The notes under the pieces: generated by a model
Database searches by the model: none
Told to the model about the DNA's origin: nothing
Seen by the model: only the letters and a program-made list of their open reading frames with translations
In this document: positions 17,274 to 25,950 of the stretch, in pieces
Position numbering within the stretch: the stretch's first letter is position 1
How the letters are laid out: every line of letters starts with the position of its first letter
Made by a program: the position numbers and the translations under genes
DNA from: Akkermansiaceae bacterium UBA2381
GTDB lineage: Bacteria; Verrucomicrobiota; Verrucomicrobiia; Verrucomicrobiales; DEV007
Assembly: GCA_002344215.1 (NCBI GenBank)
Contig: DDSV01000050.1
Location: 21,892 to 85,891, forward strand
Direction of reading: 5' to 3'
DNA length: 64,000 bases

Positions 17274-17531
17274 ATGCAAACAGCCCTTATCCATCGAATC
17301 CAATCACACAGTTCCGCACCCGCACTGCGGAAACCGATTCCCGATCGACCGGCTGCTGCTACGGAACGGAACCGGGAAAACAGGCCAATCACCCTGGCAA
17401 AAGAAATCATCCACCAATACTGGAGTCACCGAAATGACCGTGATCCGGCGATCAGGATGCAGGCCCAGACCTTGATTCGGTCCCACGTTGTGATGCTCAG
17501 GTATTGGAGAAAGCTTCTCCAGGATTCCTGA
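17274..17531 (+). CDS. possible small basic protein downstream of the ECF sigma gene
   Basis: An 85-residue frame rich in Arg, His and Gln with a predicted helical C-terminal half (LAKEIIHQYWSHRNDRD, then QTLIRSHVVMLRYWRKLL). It has no signal peptide, no membrane segment and no motif I recognise. Its position, 77 bases after the ECF sigma gene on the same strand, is where an anti-sigma or accessory protein might sit, but there is no zinc-finger signature. A competing frame of similar length exists on the opposite strand, so coding status is uncertain. Confidence 0.35.
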   Translation: MQTALIHRIQSHSSAPALRKPIPDRPAAATERNRENRPITLAKEIIHQYWSHRNDRDPAIRMQAQTLIRSHVVMLRYWRKLLQDS

Positions 17532-17680
17532 AGCCGGTCGGTCTATCCATAGGCGCAGGATACCGCGTCCAGCCGCACTCAAATTCAGAAAAGAGGGGAC
17601 ACCTCATCTGATCACGCAGGCTTAAATCTAAAAATTTAAAATTTTAGTTTTCTTTTTTATAAACTAAACTAAAGTTTTTT

Positions 17681-18553
17681 ATGCGCTTTTCCGTTAACTT
17701 AAAGGCTGCCGTGTCGCTGCTTCTCCTGGCACAATTTCTATCAGTAAATAGCGAGAGCCAGGCCGAGCCCGCTAAGCCGAAGATTCGGAGCTTCCGACCT
17801 GTCGTGCCAATCAAACAGAATGTGCACGGCGGAATGGATCAGATGAAAAGTCAGATGATTAGACTGACTATTCCCCCTCCGCCCATCCACGAATCCCCTT
17901 CACTGGAGACGATTCAGGACCCGGAGCCCGAAACGGCAAAAACCGAACTTCCACCGGAGCCTCTCGTCGAATCGAACCCCGAAAAGTCGGCGCCGGAAGA
18001 AATCAAACCCGAGCCTGCTACCACCACCTCCAAAGAAGCTGAGGCACCCAAGGAAAAGGCGGTCACAAAGGAGGGGCCAACCCTTGAAAAACTCAGGGCT
18101 GAGGCTCATGCCCTCGCCGAGCAAAAGCTGACATACATCTTCGGAGCCGACGACCCGGATAGCGGAGGGCTCGACTGCTCCGCGACCATCCAATATCTCC
18201 TGAACAAAATCGGAGTGAAAGACGTTCCGAGAACTTCATATGATCAATACAGTTGGCTGAAAGAGAACAAGCTCCTCGACGACGTCTACGGGAAATCAGC
18301 CACTGAAAAGCTCTTCAAGAAGCTGTCTCCCGGCGATCTGATATTTTGGGGCGGGACCTGGAAATCGGGCCACCGGGTATCCCATGTCATGCTCTACATG
18401 GGATACGATCCCGCTACCGACAAACATTACATCTTCGGTGCCCGAGGAAAGTCCGTTAAGGGGCTCACCGGTGCCGGAGTGGATATTTTTGAATTCGAGG
18501 AGCAGAAGGGGCGGCTGATCGCCCACGGCAAGATTCCGGGGTTGATCTACTAG
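17681..18553 (+). CDS. exported NlpC/P60-family cell-wall peptidase
   Basis: A 290-residue exported protein. A signal peptide (about residues 1-29) is followed by a ~110-residue Pro/Glu/Lys-rich linker and a C-terminal NlpC/P60 papain-like domain. The catalytic Cys lies in GGLDCSATIQYLL at about residue 166 and the likely His in RVSHVMLYMGYD at about residue 235, between them SPGDLIFWGGTW, a typical NlpC/P60 strand. Such enzymes cut peptide bonds of peptidoglycan stems. The gene is preceded by a very AT-rich stretch (17625-17680) containing TATAAA at 17658-17663, a likely promoter region. Confidence 0.85.
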   Translation: MRFSVNLKAAVSLLLLAQFLSVNSESQAEPAKPKIRSFRPVVPIKQNVHGGMDQMKSQMIRLTIPPPPIHESPSLETIQDPEPETAKTELPPEPLVESNPEKSAPEEIKPEPATTTSKEAEAPKEKAVTKEGPTLEKLRAEAHALAEQKLTYIFGADDPDSGGLDCSATIQYLLNKIGVKDVPRTSYDQYSWLKENKLLDDVYGKSATEKLFKKLSPGDLIFWGGTWKSGHRVSHVMLYMGYDPATDKHYIFGARGKSVKGLTGAGVDIFEFEEQKGRLIAHGKIPGLIY

Positions 18554-18600
18554 GGCCCGGATTCATCCGCGGCACTGTCACCGAAAGGTTTGCTCCCAAC

Positions 18601-21240
18601 TCACTTCATTGGAGCGAGCAGATCGTCCAGTTCCTCTTCGGAGAAGGAAAGCTTTTGCGGGGTTCCTTCAAGAATACCTTCGAAAAGAGCCCGCTTCTTT
18701 TGCTGCAGCATGAGGATCTTCTCTTCAATCGTCCCCACAGTGATCAACTTGTAGACAAACACCGGGTTCTTCTGTCCGATTCGGTAGGCACGGTCCGTTG
18801 CCTGTGCCTCAAGAGCTGGATTCCACCACGGATCAAAATGGATCACCGTATCCGCTGCGGTCAAATTCAATCCGGTTCCCCCGGCACGAAGACTGATGAG
18901 GAAAACGGGAGCTTTTCCGGCCTGAAAGTCGTCACAGAGTTGGCCTCTGTCTTTTGACTGACCGGTGAGTGTGAGAAAGCGTATCCCCTCTTTGACAAGG
19001 GCCTGCTCAATAATCGAGAGCATCCCGGTAAACTGGGAAAAGATCAGAATCCTCCGTCCCTCCCTTACCATCGATGGAATCCACTCCATGATCAGATCCA
19101 TCTTGGCTGAGCTCTTCGCCTTCTGGGCGGAGGGAAGTTTCAACAATTGCGGGTGATTGCACACCTGTCTCAGTTTGAGCAGCGCGTCGAGAACGAGAAG
19201 CTTGCTTTTCTCAACCCCGATTCGCGCAATCTCCTCATGCACCTCACGACTTACCGCCGCACGAACCGCCTCATACAACTCCACTTGTTTCGGCAGTAGC
19301 TCGACGCTCCTGACGATCTCTGTTTTTGGCGGAAGATCCTTGGCCACGAGAGTCTTGGTTCTCCTCAGCATCAAGGGGGCGACCCGTTCGGCGAGACGCT
19401 TCCGCAGGCCCTCGTCGCGATGTTTCTCGATCGGTCCCCGAAAGCACCGGTTGAAGCTATCCTCGGTGCCGAGGAATCCGGGGGTCAAAAAATGAAACAG
19501 TGACCAGAGTTCCCCGAGATGATTCTCGATCGGGGTGCCGGACAGACAAAGACGATGTCTGGCGTCAATTTTGTAGGCGACCTTCGTAATCTGGGACGCG
19601 GTATTTTTGATCGTATGAGCCTCATCAAGCACCACAAAGTGGAAGGGCTGATTCAGAATCTCCTCGGCGTCCCGAAAAAGGACGGGATAAGAGGTAACCA
19701 CGAGATCACAATGCTGCAGGATCGGGTAGTACTTCTTCCGGTTGGGCCCCTGGAGCGCCAGTACTTTCAATGAAGGCGCGAACTTTTTCGCCTCCTTCTC
19801 CCAGTTCGGAACCACACTTTTTGGAGCGAGGATCAAACTGGGAAGATTGGCACGGCCACTCGCCTTCTCACAATGAAGGTGGCAAAGAGTCTGGACCGTC
19901 TTTCCAAGTCCCATATCGTCGGCGAGGATACCTCCGAGCCCCTGCTCCCTGAGGAACTGGAGCCACTCGAATCCGTCCTGCTGATACGGACGCAGTGTTC
20001 CCAAAAATCCTTGTGGCGCCTCCGGATTCTCTTTGGGCTTCAAGAGTTCCAGTTCTGCGGCTCTCTTCGAAAGTGCCTCAGGTGCCTCATCCACAAGACT
20101 ATCAGCGCCGGTATAGCGGATCAACTGCGCGGCGCGAACATGATGTAACCGGACCTTCCCTCCCGCAGTGATTGGATGGAGATCGAACAACTCGGTCAGC
20201 AAGCCGAGAATCGTTTGCAGCTTCTTCGCCGGAATCGCCACAAAGCTGCCTGAATCACCGATTTGAATGGGGATCTTCTTCTCGGCGGGCCACTTCTCTA
20301 GATTCGAAAGTGAAAAGCCCGCCGGTTTGCTTTCAAGATACCGGACAATACAGGGCAGCAGATTAATCTTTTCCTGCCCTCTCCGAATCCCGTACTCAAA
20401 TCCGAACCAGTCCACCGCATCATCTTCCGCCCGGATCTCCCCGTAAAAATCCAACGGCTCAATGACTTTAAGCCCGAAACTCGGGTCGATGGTTATTTCG
20501 CAATCAAGAGCCTCGAGTTCAGCACGACGGTTCGAGAGAAAATCGGCCCAGAAGACTTCCTGCATGCCGCGCCGGATGGCGGTATAGGCGTAACACTGAC
20601 GATATTCAGGAACAATTTCATCCCAGGGATAAAGCTCAACCAGGCGCTTTAAACCCATCTCACGCAGCCGCGTTTCGACTCTGGGATTCTGACCGTCGAG
20701 CCGGGCCAGCGGCATATTCTCAAGGACCGTGCGGGCCTCCGAATCGTCCCAGTGCAGAATCCCCGCACGAACGTCAGTCGCCAGCAGGTGAATACCACTG
20801 CGAAGCCGACCAAGGCCAAAGGAAAGATCACTTACCGCCCCCTTTTCGAGCATCGCAGCCATAAGCAAAGCTGCCACATGCTCGTCATTCGACTTTGCCG
20901 ACTGGTCGCTTCTTCCGTCGACCTTCCAACCGTCGTCACTCCGATGGATCACAACACTGACTTCTGCCTTCGGGCTTCCCTCATCAAATGAGATTTGTCC
21001 AAATACTCCGGCAAAGCGCCCCTGAACATTGGCCGTCACAACACGCACCGAACCGCTTTCCACGAGCCATCGGGCTTTTAGCAGAATGTCATCCGTAAAA
21101 ATCTCTCCTCGAAATGGCAGGGAACTGAAAGAGATACTCCCCAAGACCCCACATCCCTTGATATCAGAAGGGTCAAACCGGGACTTGGTCTCTGAGGAAG
21201 AGTTATTCAAATTGAAAACCGTTGAGGAGAAGCCTCCCAT
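18601..21240 (-). CDS. SNF2-family DNA helicase/translocase
   Basis: An 879-residue protein of the bacterial SNF2/RapA-like ATPase group. The C-terminal two-thirds hold the helicase core: Walker A in ADDMGLGKTVQTL at about residue 447, DEAH-box VVLDEAHTIKN at about 535, LCLSGTPIENHLGELWS (motif III), and the second RecA lobe with ILIFSQFTGML and motif VI QATDRAYRIGQ at about 818. The N-terminal ~390 residues are a separate helical/beta region without a CxC SWIM zinc signature that I can see. The enzyme would move along double-stranded DNA using ATP. ATG at 21240 was preferred to a TTG at 21249. No methylase, nuclease or other defence partner adjoins it. Confidence 0.9.
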   Translation of the reverse strand: MGGFSSTVFNLNNSSSETKSRFDPSDIKGCGVLGSISFSSLPFRGEIFTDDILLKARWLVESGSVRVVTANVQGRFAGVFGQISFDEGSPKAEVSVVIHRSDDGWKVDGRSDQSAKSNDEHVAALLMAAMLEKGAVSDLSFGLGRLRSGIHLLATDVRAGILHWDDSEARTVLENMPLARLDGQNPRVETRLREMGLKRLVELYPWDEIVPEYRQCYAYTAIRRGMQEVFWADFLSNRRAELEALDCEITIDPSFGLKVIEPLDFYGEIRAEDDAVDWFGFEYGIRRGQEKINLLPCIVRYLESKPAGFSLSNLEKWPAEKKIPIQIGDSGSFVAIPAKKLQTILGLLTELFDLHPITAGGKVRLHHVRAAQLIRYTGADSLVDEAPEALSKRAAELELLKPKENPEAPQGFLGTLRPYQQDGFEWLQFLREQGLGGILADDMGLGKTVQTLCHLHCEKASGRANLPSLILAPKSVVPNWEKEAKKFAPSLKVLALQGPNRKKYYPILQHCDLVVTSYPVLFRDAEEILNQPFHFVVLDEAHTIKNTASQITKVAYKIDARHRLCLSGTPIENHLGELWSLFHFLTPGFLGTEDSFNRCFRGPIEKHRDEGLRKRLAERVAPLMLRRTKTLVAKDLPPKTEIVRSVELLPKQVELYEAVRAAVSREVHEEIARIGVEKSKLLVLDALLKLRQVCNHPQLLKLPSAQKAKSSAKMDLIMEWIPSMVREGRRILIFSQFTGMLSIIEQALVKEGIRFLTLTGQSKDRGQLCDDFQAGKAPVFLISLRAGGTGLNLTAADTVIHFDPWWNPALEAQATDRAYRIGQKNPVFVYKLITVGTIEEKILMLQQKKRALFEGILEGTPQKLSFSEEELDDLLAPMK

Positions 21241-21340
21241 CTTCACCAATCATTCTAAGATTTCAAGATATACGAAAAGAATTTTCAGGAAACGGGCCGG
21301 GGAAAGAACCTGATCGGGACCTCAGTATCCAGCGCGAACT

Positions 21341-21377
21341 AAAAGGAAAGAGCCAGGCGGATCACTCCGCCTGGCTC
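21341..21377 (-). terminator. intrinsic terminator downstream of the anti-sigma-like gene
   Basis: A 12-bp perfect stem, GAGCCAGGCGGA / TCCGCCTGGCTC (21350-21361 and 21366-21377), with loop TCAC. Read on the minus strand it is followed by TTTCCTTTT. It lies 46 bases past the stop of the 21423-22472 gene. Confidence 0.85.
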
Positions 21378-21422
21378 CCCAGGATTACGTCCACGACCAA
21401 ACTAAGTCAGGCCGAAATTGAT

Positions 21423-22472
21423 TTAGCGGGAAAGTTCGGCCTGTAGTTGTGACACGACCTTCCGGCTCTTTACGAGGATCCGCTCCAAATCCGCTTTCTT
21501 GGCAGAATCTTCAGGAAGCTCTTCAAACAACTCTGACAATTCACTCTCCAATCCGTTCAAATCCGCCAAAATTTGCAATCCGCGATCCTCATCGGCCACG
21601 GGGTTGGCACTGATCGAGACAGGCCTGAATCCATGAATACCGGTTTCGATGCTCTCCGGGGCGAAATTGCCTCCGCCCATCGTGACGTAGCCGCTTACGA
21701 GTACGCTGTCTTTACCGCGCGGTGCGACGTTGTTCCGCAATCTGTCTTTACCCAGCCGTGACTCAATCATTCCAGTGGTTACACCCCGACCGGAGGCAAT
21801 GCCGATAAGAGGTGGAAGATAAGAGTCGACCCGGTCAAACTCCTGCCCGCGCTCGGAAGAGTTGGTGCGGACCTGGGCTCCGCCCGGAGAAAAGCCGGCA
21901 GGAATCACGTGGTTTGCATCGAGGTAACTGGGGTCGATCCGGGTCCCCATATCAGCCGAGTCGATCGCCAGATCAAGGGCAGCAACGTCATCAACCTCTT
22001 CCGCCAGAAAGAGCTGAGGAACGTGAGCTGCCGAAACCGGGCTGGCAGGCAAAAGTCCGGCCCCGTTTACAGAGACGCTTTCGGGAACAACCGCCACAGT
22101 CACGGGGGAAATTTCGGGGCGAGCGCCTCGATTGAAGGCCACTATGCTTCCAACAGCCAGCACTGCTGCCACCGCAGCAGCTGAAGCCAGCCTCTTCCTT
22201 ACAGGACGGAACTCGCCGACCACGACGGTTGAATTCACGGTCGTGAAGGGCTCCAACAGAGTTAGCTTCGGATGAGAAGCACCATCTTTCCATTCCTCAC
22301 GCAGTCCCATACTCAAGAGACCCATGATTTCACGCATGGACGCCAGTTCAGCTCTTGCAAGAGGTGAGTCCTGAAGGCGCGCCTCGAACTCGGCAGCTTC
22401 TGCGACACTTAATTCGCCCAGCGCGTAAGCGCTCATCTGCGGGTCGTCAGGATTGATAGGTTCGCGATTCAT
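21423..22472 (-). CDS. anti-sigma factor-like membrane protein
   Basis: A 349-residue protein starting 16 bases after the ECF sigma gene on the same strand. The N-terminal ~70 residues (DPQMSAYALGELSVAEAAEF, then LASMREIMGLLS) are of the type found in anti-sigma factors of Planctomycetota and Verrucomicrobiota, without the Zn-binding HxxxCxxC. One membrane helix follows at about residues 95-115 (RLASAAAVAAVLAVGSIVAF), then a ~230-residue non-cytoplasmic part with a helical, Leu/Glu-rich end. Gene order and topology support a membrane-bound antagonist of the neighbouring sigma factor. The ATG at 22472 avoids overlap with the sigma gene; a longer frame reaches 22517. Confidence 0.78.
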   Translation of the reverse strand: MNREPINPDDPQMSAYALGELSVAEAAEFEARLQDSPLARAELASMREIMGLLSMGLREEWKDGASHPKLTLLEPFTTVNSTVVVGEFRPVRKRLASAAAVAAVLAVGSIVAFNRGARPEISPVTVAVVPESVSVNGAGLLPASPVSAAHVPQLFLAEEVDDVAALDLAIDSADMGTRIDPSYLDANHVIPAGFSPGGAQVRTNSSERGQEFDRVDSYLPPLIGIASGRGVTTGMIESRLGKDRLRNNVAPRGKDSVLVSGYVTMGGGNFAPESIETGIHGFRPVSISANPVADEDRGLQILADLNGLESELSELFEELPEDSAKKADLERILVKSRKVVSQLQAELSR

Positions 22473-22488
22473 ACTATATGGCAGTGTG

Positions 22489-23040
22489 TTAAATTTCCCG
22501 GGATGGGTCGACTTCAACCCCCATCAAGGTGCGGAGCCGCTTGATTCCCGTATGGATAAGAAAGCCGACGTTGCTGACGCTGAGTCCTGTGACGTCTGAA
22601 ATCTCCTTGTAGCTGAGATCCCCCTGGAACTTGAGGCGAATAACCTCGCGCTGATTCTCAGGCAGTCGCTCAAGAAAGGTCATCACTTCCTGGTGCCGCT
22701 CCCTCTCTTCCATCGCACGGGATGGATCCGGGGCTGAATCGTTCAGGTTTTCGAAGGCTTCCCCTGAAGATGACAACATCGGATTCTCCTTCCTGAGCAC
22801 GTCAATCGAGCGATTCCGGCAAACCGTGTAGAGCCAACTCTTTAGTCTCCCCTGGATCAATTCGGGATCCTGATGGTGCAGTTTGATGAAGGTGTCCTGG
22901 ACGACGTCACGGGCACGATCCCAGTCTCCGCCAAGAAGCCCGGCTGCGTAGCCAGTCAATGGGCCTTCAAAATCCGCCTGGGCAGATTCAACGAGTTCGC
23001 GGGGCGAAACTTCCATGATATGGAGAAGAGCGGCGGACAT
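22489..23040 (-). CDS. ECF-type RNA polymerase sigma factor
   Basis: A 183-residue ECF sigma factor. Region 2 contains DRARDVVQDTFIKLH and the helix LKSWLYTVCRNRSIDVLRKE; region 4 contains LPENQREVIRLKFQGDLSYK followed by the HTH EISDVTGLSVSNVGFLIHTG. It is the first gene of a two-gene unit with the anti-sigma-like membrane protein, followed by a strong terminator at 21341-21377. The ATG at 23040 (MSAALLHIMEV) was chosen; the frame is open further upstream to 23091. It is divergent from an NtrC-like response regulator. Confidence 0.9.
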   Translation of the reverse strand: MSAALLHIMEVSPRELVESAQADFEGPLTGYAAGLLGGDWDRARDVVQDTFIKLHHQDPELIQGRLKSWLYTVCRNRSIDVLRKENPMLSSSGEAFENLNDSAPDPSRAMEERERHQEVMTFLERLPENQREVIRLKFQGDLSYKEISDVTGLSVSNVGFLIHTGIKRLRTLMGVEVDPSREI

Positions 23041-23347
23041 TGGGCAATAACTACATTGCCTAAAACGAGCCAGCCTTGGGATTCTTAGCAAAAAAACTTC
23101 GATCTAATGTAATTCCAATTTCTTTACTTCTCAACGGAAGCCTTAACGCCGCCCTCAGATTCACCGGGGCAGCAACCCTGGAGGGAGTGAGACCTGCAAT
23201 TTCGGGGGATTTCAGCCTACCGGAGCAGCTTTGAGACTCATTTTTTTCATATTTGAGATTTTTGAGTTGCAATAATTAAGATATCCGTAGTATTTGATCA
23301 ACTTAACCAATCCGCCAATTTTTCATTCCATTCAACCACCGACCACC
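23041..23347. other. divergent intergenic region between ECF sigma and NtrC-like regulator genes
   Basis: About 307 bases without a gene. The right half (23245-23345) is AT-rich, with T tracts and TTGAGATTTTTGAGTTGCAA-like text, and probably holds the promoter of the response regulator. The left half is more GC-rich and holds the promoter of the sigma gene. I see no RNA gene, riboswitch or clear palindrome. Confidence 0.5.
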
Positions 23348-24721
23348 ATGGCCCGAATTCTTGTAATCGACGATGAAGCCGCAATCCTGAAGCTGATGGC
23401 AAAGTCCTGCAGCCAGCAGGGCCACGATGTCACGGCAGTTCAATCGGGTAAAGCCGGGATCCAGGCTCTCGACGAGATCCGTCCCGATCTCATGATTGTT
23501 GATCTCCTGATTGGTGATATGAACGGACTCGACGTAATCCGGTACAGCAATGAGCACCATCCGGCGACGCAGGTGATCATGGTAACTGGTAACGGGTCGA
23601 TTGAAACCGCTGTTGAAGCGATGCGGCTGGGGGCCTTCGATTATCTCACGAAACCCTTCGAGCTCGTTGATCTGCAAAGAACCGTTGAACTCGGCCTGCA
23701 ACAGGGCAGTAACCCGGCAGCGGTGTCGGGCGAATCGTTCAAGGCATTTGCGATCGCACAAAACACGGTAAGCATGATTGGCGAAAGCCCAAAGATCCAG
23801 GAGATCCTCAAGATCATCCAGAAGATCGCGGATAGCGATTCACCCGTCCTTCTCGAAGGAGAGTTCGGTTCGGGTAAGCAAATGGTCGCGCGAAGCATCC
23901 ACAATGCCAGCCATCGTACCCATGCCCCCTTTAAGGTTCTCCAATGTTCCGCGCTCCCGGAAGATTTGCTCGAAGCGGAATTGTTCGGATCTACAACCGG
24001 TCGCGGAGAAACGATTTTCTCCCGGGCGGCCGGGGGCACTGTCCTTCTTGAGGAAATTCACATGCTTCCGATTCGGCTTCAATCAAAGCTCGAGTCCTAT
24101 CTCGATGGAATCAACTCCCGCCGGACTATCAACGACCTGCCAGTCAAAATGGACGTCAGATTTATTGCTTCATCGGCCAAGCCCCTCCAGGAGTGCGTTG
24201 AAGCAGGCAATTTCCGGGAGGATCTCTATTACCGAATCTCCGTCATTCCGATCGAGGTTCCCCCTCTCCGCAGCAGGGCAGAGGATATCGAACTCCTCGC
24301 AGACCATTTCCTCCGGCAGCATGCTGAGAGAACCGGAACCCGGGTCCCCGAAGTCGATAAGTACGCAAAACGCCTGCTGGAAGGCTACAGCTGGCCGGGA
24401 AATGTGGGAGAGCTCCAGAACGCAATGGAGAGGGCCTGCGCATTTGCCGAGGCCGGACGGATCCGCCCGGTTGATCTTCCGCCCAAGGTCACCCAGCGGG
24501 TCGAAATCACTGACGACGATGAGAAAACCACCCACCACCTGCCGATCGGAGTGGGCCTTTCTGATTTTGTCAGGAAACAGGAGAAGATGTTCATTCGTGA
24601 AACCCTCAAATACAATGGAGGATCACGTGAGAAGACGGCGAGTATGCTCGGAGTCAGCATCGCCACTCTCTATCGCAAGATGGGATTGAAACTTGAGAAG
24701 GATAAGATGATGGCGAGTTGA
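23348..24721 (+). CDS. NtrC-family response regulator lacking the GAFTGA sigma-54 loop
   Basis: A 457-residue protein: receiver domain (acidic pocket D8-D9, phospho-acceptor D52, T80, K102), central AAA+ domain and a C-terminal Fis-type HTH (NGGSREKTASMLGVSIATLY). The AAA+ part has a Walker A (GEFGSGKQ, residues 171-178), an arginine-finger region (FREDLYYRISVIPIEVPPLR) and WPGNVGELQN. In the place where NtrC proteins have ELFGHxxGAFTGA it reads ELFGSTTGRGETIFSRAAGG, so GAFTGA is gone, and Walker B is LLEEI rather than LFLDE. By family knowledge GAFTGA contacts sigma-54, so this protein probably does not activate sigma-54 polymerase; it may act at sigma-70 promoters. No histidine kinase adjoins it. 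Confidence 0.88.
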   Translation: MARILVIDDEAAILKLMAKSCSQQGHDVTAVQSGKAGIQALDEIRPDLMIVDLLIGDMNGLDVIRYSNEHHPATQVIMVTGNGSIETAVEAMRLGAFDYLTKPFELVDLQRTVELGLQQGSNPAAVSGESFKAFAIAQNTVSMIGESPKIQEILKIIQKIADSDSPVLLEGEFGSGKQMVARSIHNASHRTHAPFKVLQCSALPEDLLEAELFGSTTGRGETIFSRAAGGTVLLEEIHMLPIRLQSKLESYLDGINSRRTINDLPVKMDVRFIASSAKPLQECVEAGNFREDLYYRISVIPIEVPPLRSRAEDIELLADHFLRQHAERTGTRVPEVDKYAKRLLEGYSWPGNVGELQNAMERACAFAEAGRIRPVDLPPKVTQRVEITDDDEKTTHHLPIGVGLSDFVRKQEKMFIRETLKYNGGSREKTASMLGVSIATLYRKMGLKLEKDKMMAS

Positions 24722-24735
24722 TCACCGTCCTTATT

Positions 24736-24776
24736 CCAGAAGCGACACTCCCCCGCCCCTTCTGGTTTGCCTTTTA
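24736..24776 (+). terminator. likely intrinsic terminator of the NtrC-like regulator gene
   Basis: CCAGAAG (24736-24742) pairs with CTTCTGG (24759-24765), a 7-bp stem with a C-rich 16-base loop, followed by TTTGCCTTTTAT. A second inverted repeat (24778-24806, GAACAG...CTGTTC with an inner CGCCGG/CCGGCG) follows immediately and overlaps the stop codon of the convergent rnd gene. Confidence 0.5.
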
Positions 24777-24804
24777 TGAACAGTCGCCGGGCTTCCGGCG
24801 CTGT

Positions 24805-25950
24805 TCAGGATAGTGCAGGTTCGAGCAATTCCCGCTGCCAGCTTAAGAGGGCATCGGCTTTTTCCTCATCCGAAAGATTGGTTGAAGCGAGGCGTTCCAT
24901 AACCGTCCGGGTAGCCAGGACGGTTGGCTCAAGGTTGAGTTCTCCCGCCTTCCTGTCACGGAACCGGCGTATCTTCTCAAGCTTAGCCTCATTGATCTCA
25001 AGACGAAGCCCCTCCCCTCTTCGATGTTTGACCGGGTATTCGGACGGAGAAACAGCCTTGGCGACATCAATGGCTTCGTGCAGGCGTTTCACCGGCCCCG
25101 GCCTGAGATAGTGGGGCGGTTTGACGATCCCGCCCGACTCAAGTTGTCCGGCCATGGTCATGATCTCCTGATTCCCGAGAAACTTGAAAGCAGGCCGATC
25201 GAGACGACGGCACTCATCATCTCTCCATAGCCAGAGGTGCTTTAGAAAATGAAGCCCCTTGGAGGACAGCCTCCCCCAACCGGAAATACGCCACATCTCG
25301 TCCTCTGATTTGCCACTTCGCATCAGGACCGAATTCTGAGCGGCCTGGCAGCTTTCAAAGAACCAGCCCAGGCGGCCAATCGCATCGAGGCGTTCCAAAT
25401 ACTTTCCTCCAAGGTCTAGAAGGTAACGAACGTCATTGTAGGCGTAGGCCAGCATCTTCTCACTAAGAGGACGCCGGCTCCAGTCCGCCTTCTGCGACTG
25501 CTTCGAAAGCTTCACTCCGTATTCGTCCTCAAGGAGATTGGCCAGCCCGAATTTTTCCTTCCCGAGAAACCGCGCTCCCACCTGGGTATCAAGAACGGTT
25601 TTTGGCACCCAGTTGAAGGTACTGTTGAATAACGAGATGTCATAGTCGGCCCCGTGCATCCAGACGACCTCGAAGCGATCGACGAAATCGGTAAAAGCCT
25701 TCAGATCGCTTACTCCGATCGCAAGGGGGTCAATTACCGCCAACGCATCCGGAATCGAGAATTGTATGAGACACAACTTTGTCTCATACGAATGCATGCT
25801 GTCCGCCTCGGTATCAATCGAACACGCTGAGAAGTTTCCGGCCCGATCTGCCTTGGCAATGAAAGAATGGAGATCTTCGATCCTATCAATATAGGTTTCA
25901 GAGGCCGAAGCCAACGACTCAACAGCAGACTGATTCATCTCAATCCCCAT
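24805..25950 (-). CDS. rnd: ribonuclease D
   Basis: A 381-residue 3'-5' exoribonuclease of the DEDD family, used in tRNA 3' processing and RNA turnover. The exonuclease domain starts with ACSIDTEADSMHSYETKLCL (motif I with the first D and E), continues with WMHGADYDISLF (motif II) and ends with MLAYAYNDVRYLLDL (motif III, Y-x3-D). HRDC-type helical regions follow (LWLWRDDECRRLDRPAFKFL, then RRFRDRKAGELN). Its ATG at 25950 overlaps the rho stop codon as TGATG, which implies translational coupling and decided this start over the internal ATG at 25938. It is the third gene of coaE-rho-rnd. Confidence 0.92.
   Translation of the reverse strand: MGIEMNQSAVESLASASETYIDRIEDLHSFIAKADRAGNFSACSIDTEADSMHSYETKLCLIQFSIPDALAVIDPLAIGVSDLKAFTDFVDRFEVVWMHGADYDISLFNSTFNWVPKTVLDTQVGARFLGKEKFGLANLLEDEYGVKLSKQSQKADWSRRPLSEKMLAYAYNDVRYLLDLGGKYLERLDAIGRLGWFFESCQAAQNSVLMRSGKSEDEMWRISGWGRLSSKGLHFLKHLWLWRDDECRRLDRPAFKFLGNQEIMTMAGQLESGGIVKPPHYLRPGPVKRLHEAIDVAKAVSPSEYPVKHRRGEGLRLEINEAKLEKIRRFRDRKAGELNLEPTVLATRTVMERLASTNLSDEEKADALLSWQRELLEPALS

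Noticed and set aside
17304..17582. Minus-strand frame of 92 codons opposite the small frame after the ECF sigma gene.
   Set aside because: No ribosome site, domain or operon context; the plus-strand frame at least follows the sigma gene, so only that one was listed.
18601..21240. SNF2 helicase as part of an antiphage defence system (for example DISARM-like).
   Set aside because: No methylase, nuclease, phospholipase-like or other defence gene lies beside it; neighbours are an NlpC/P60 protein and a sigma/anti-sigma pair. Stand-alone SNF2 proteins are common.
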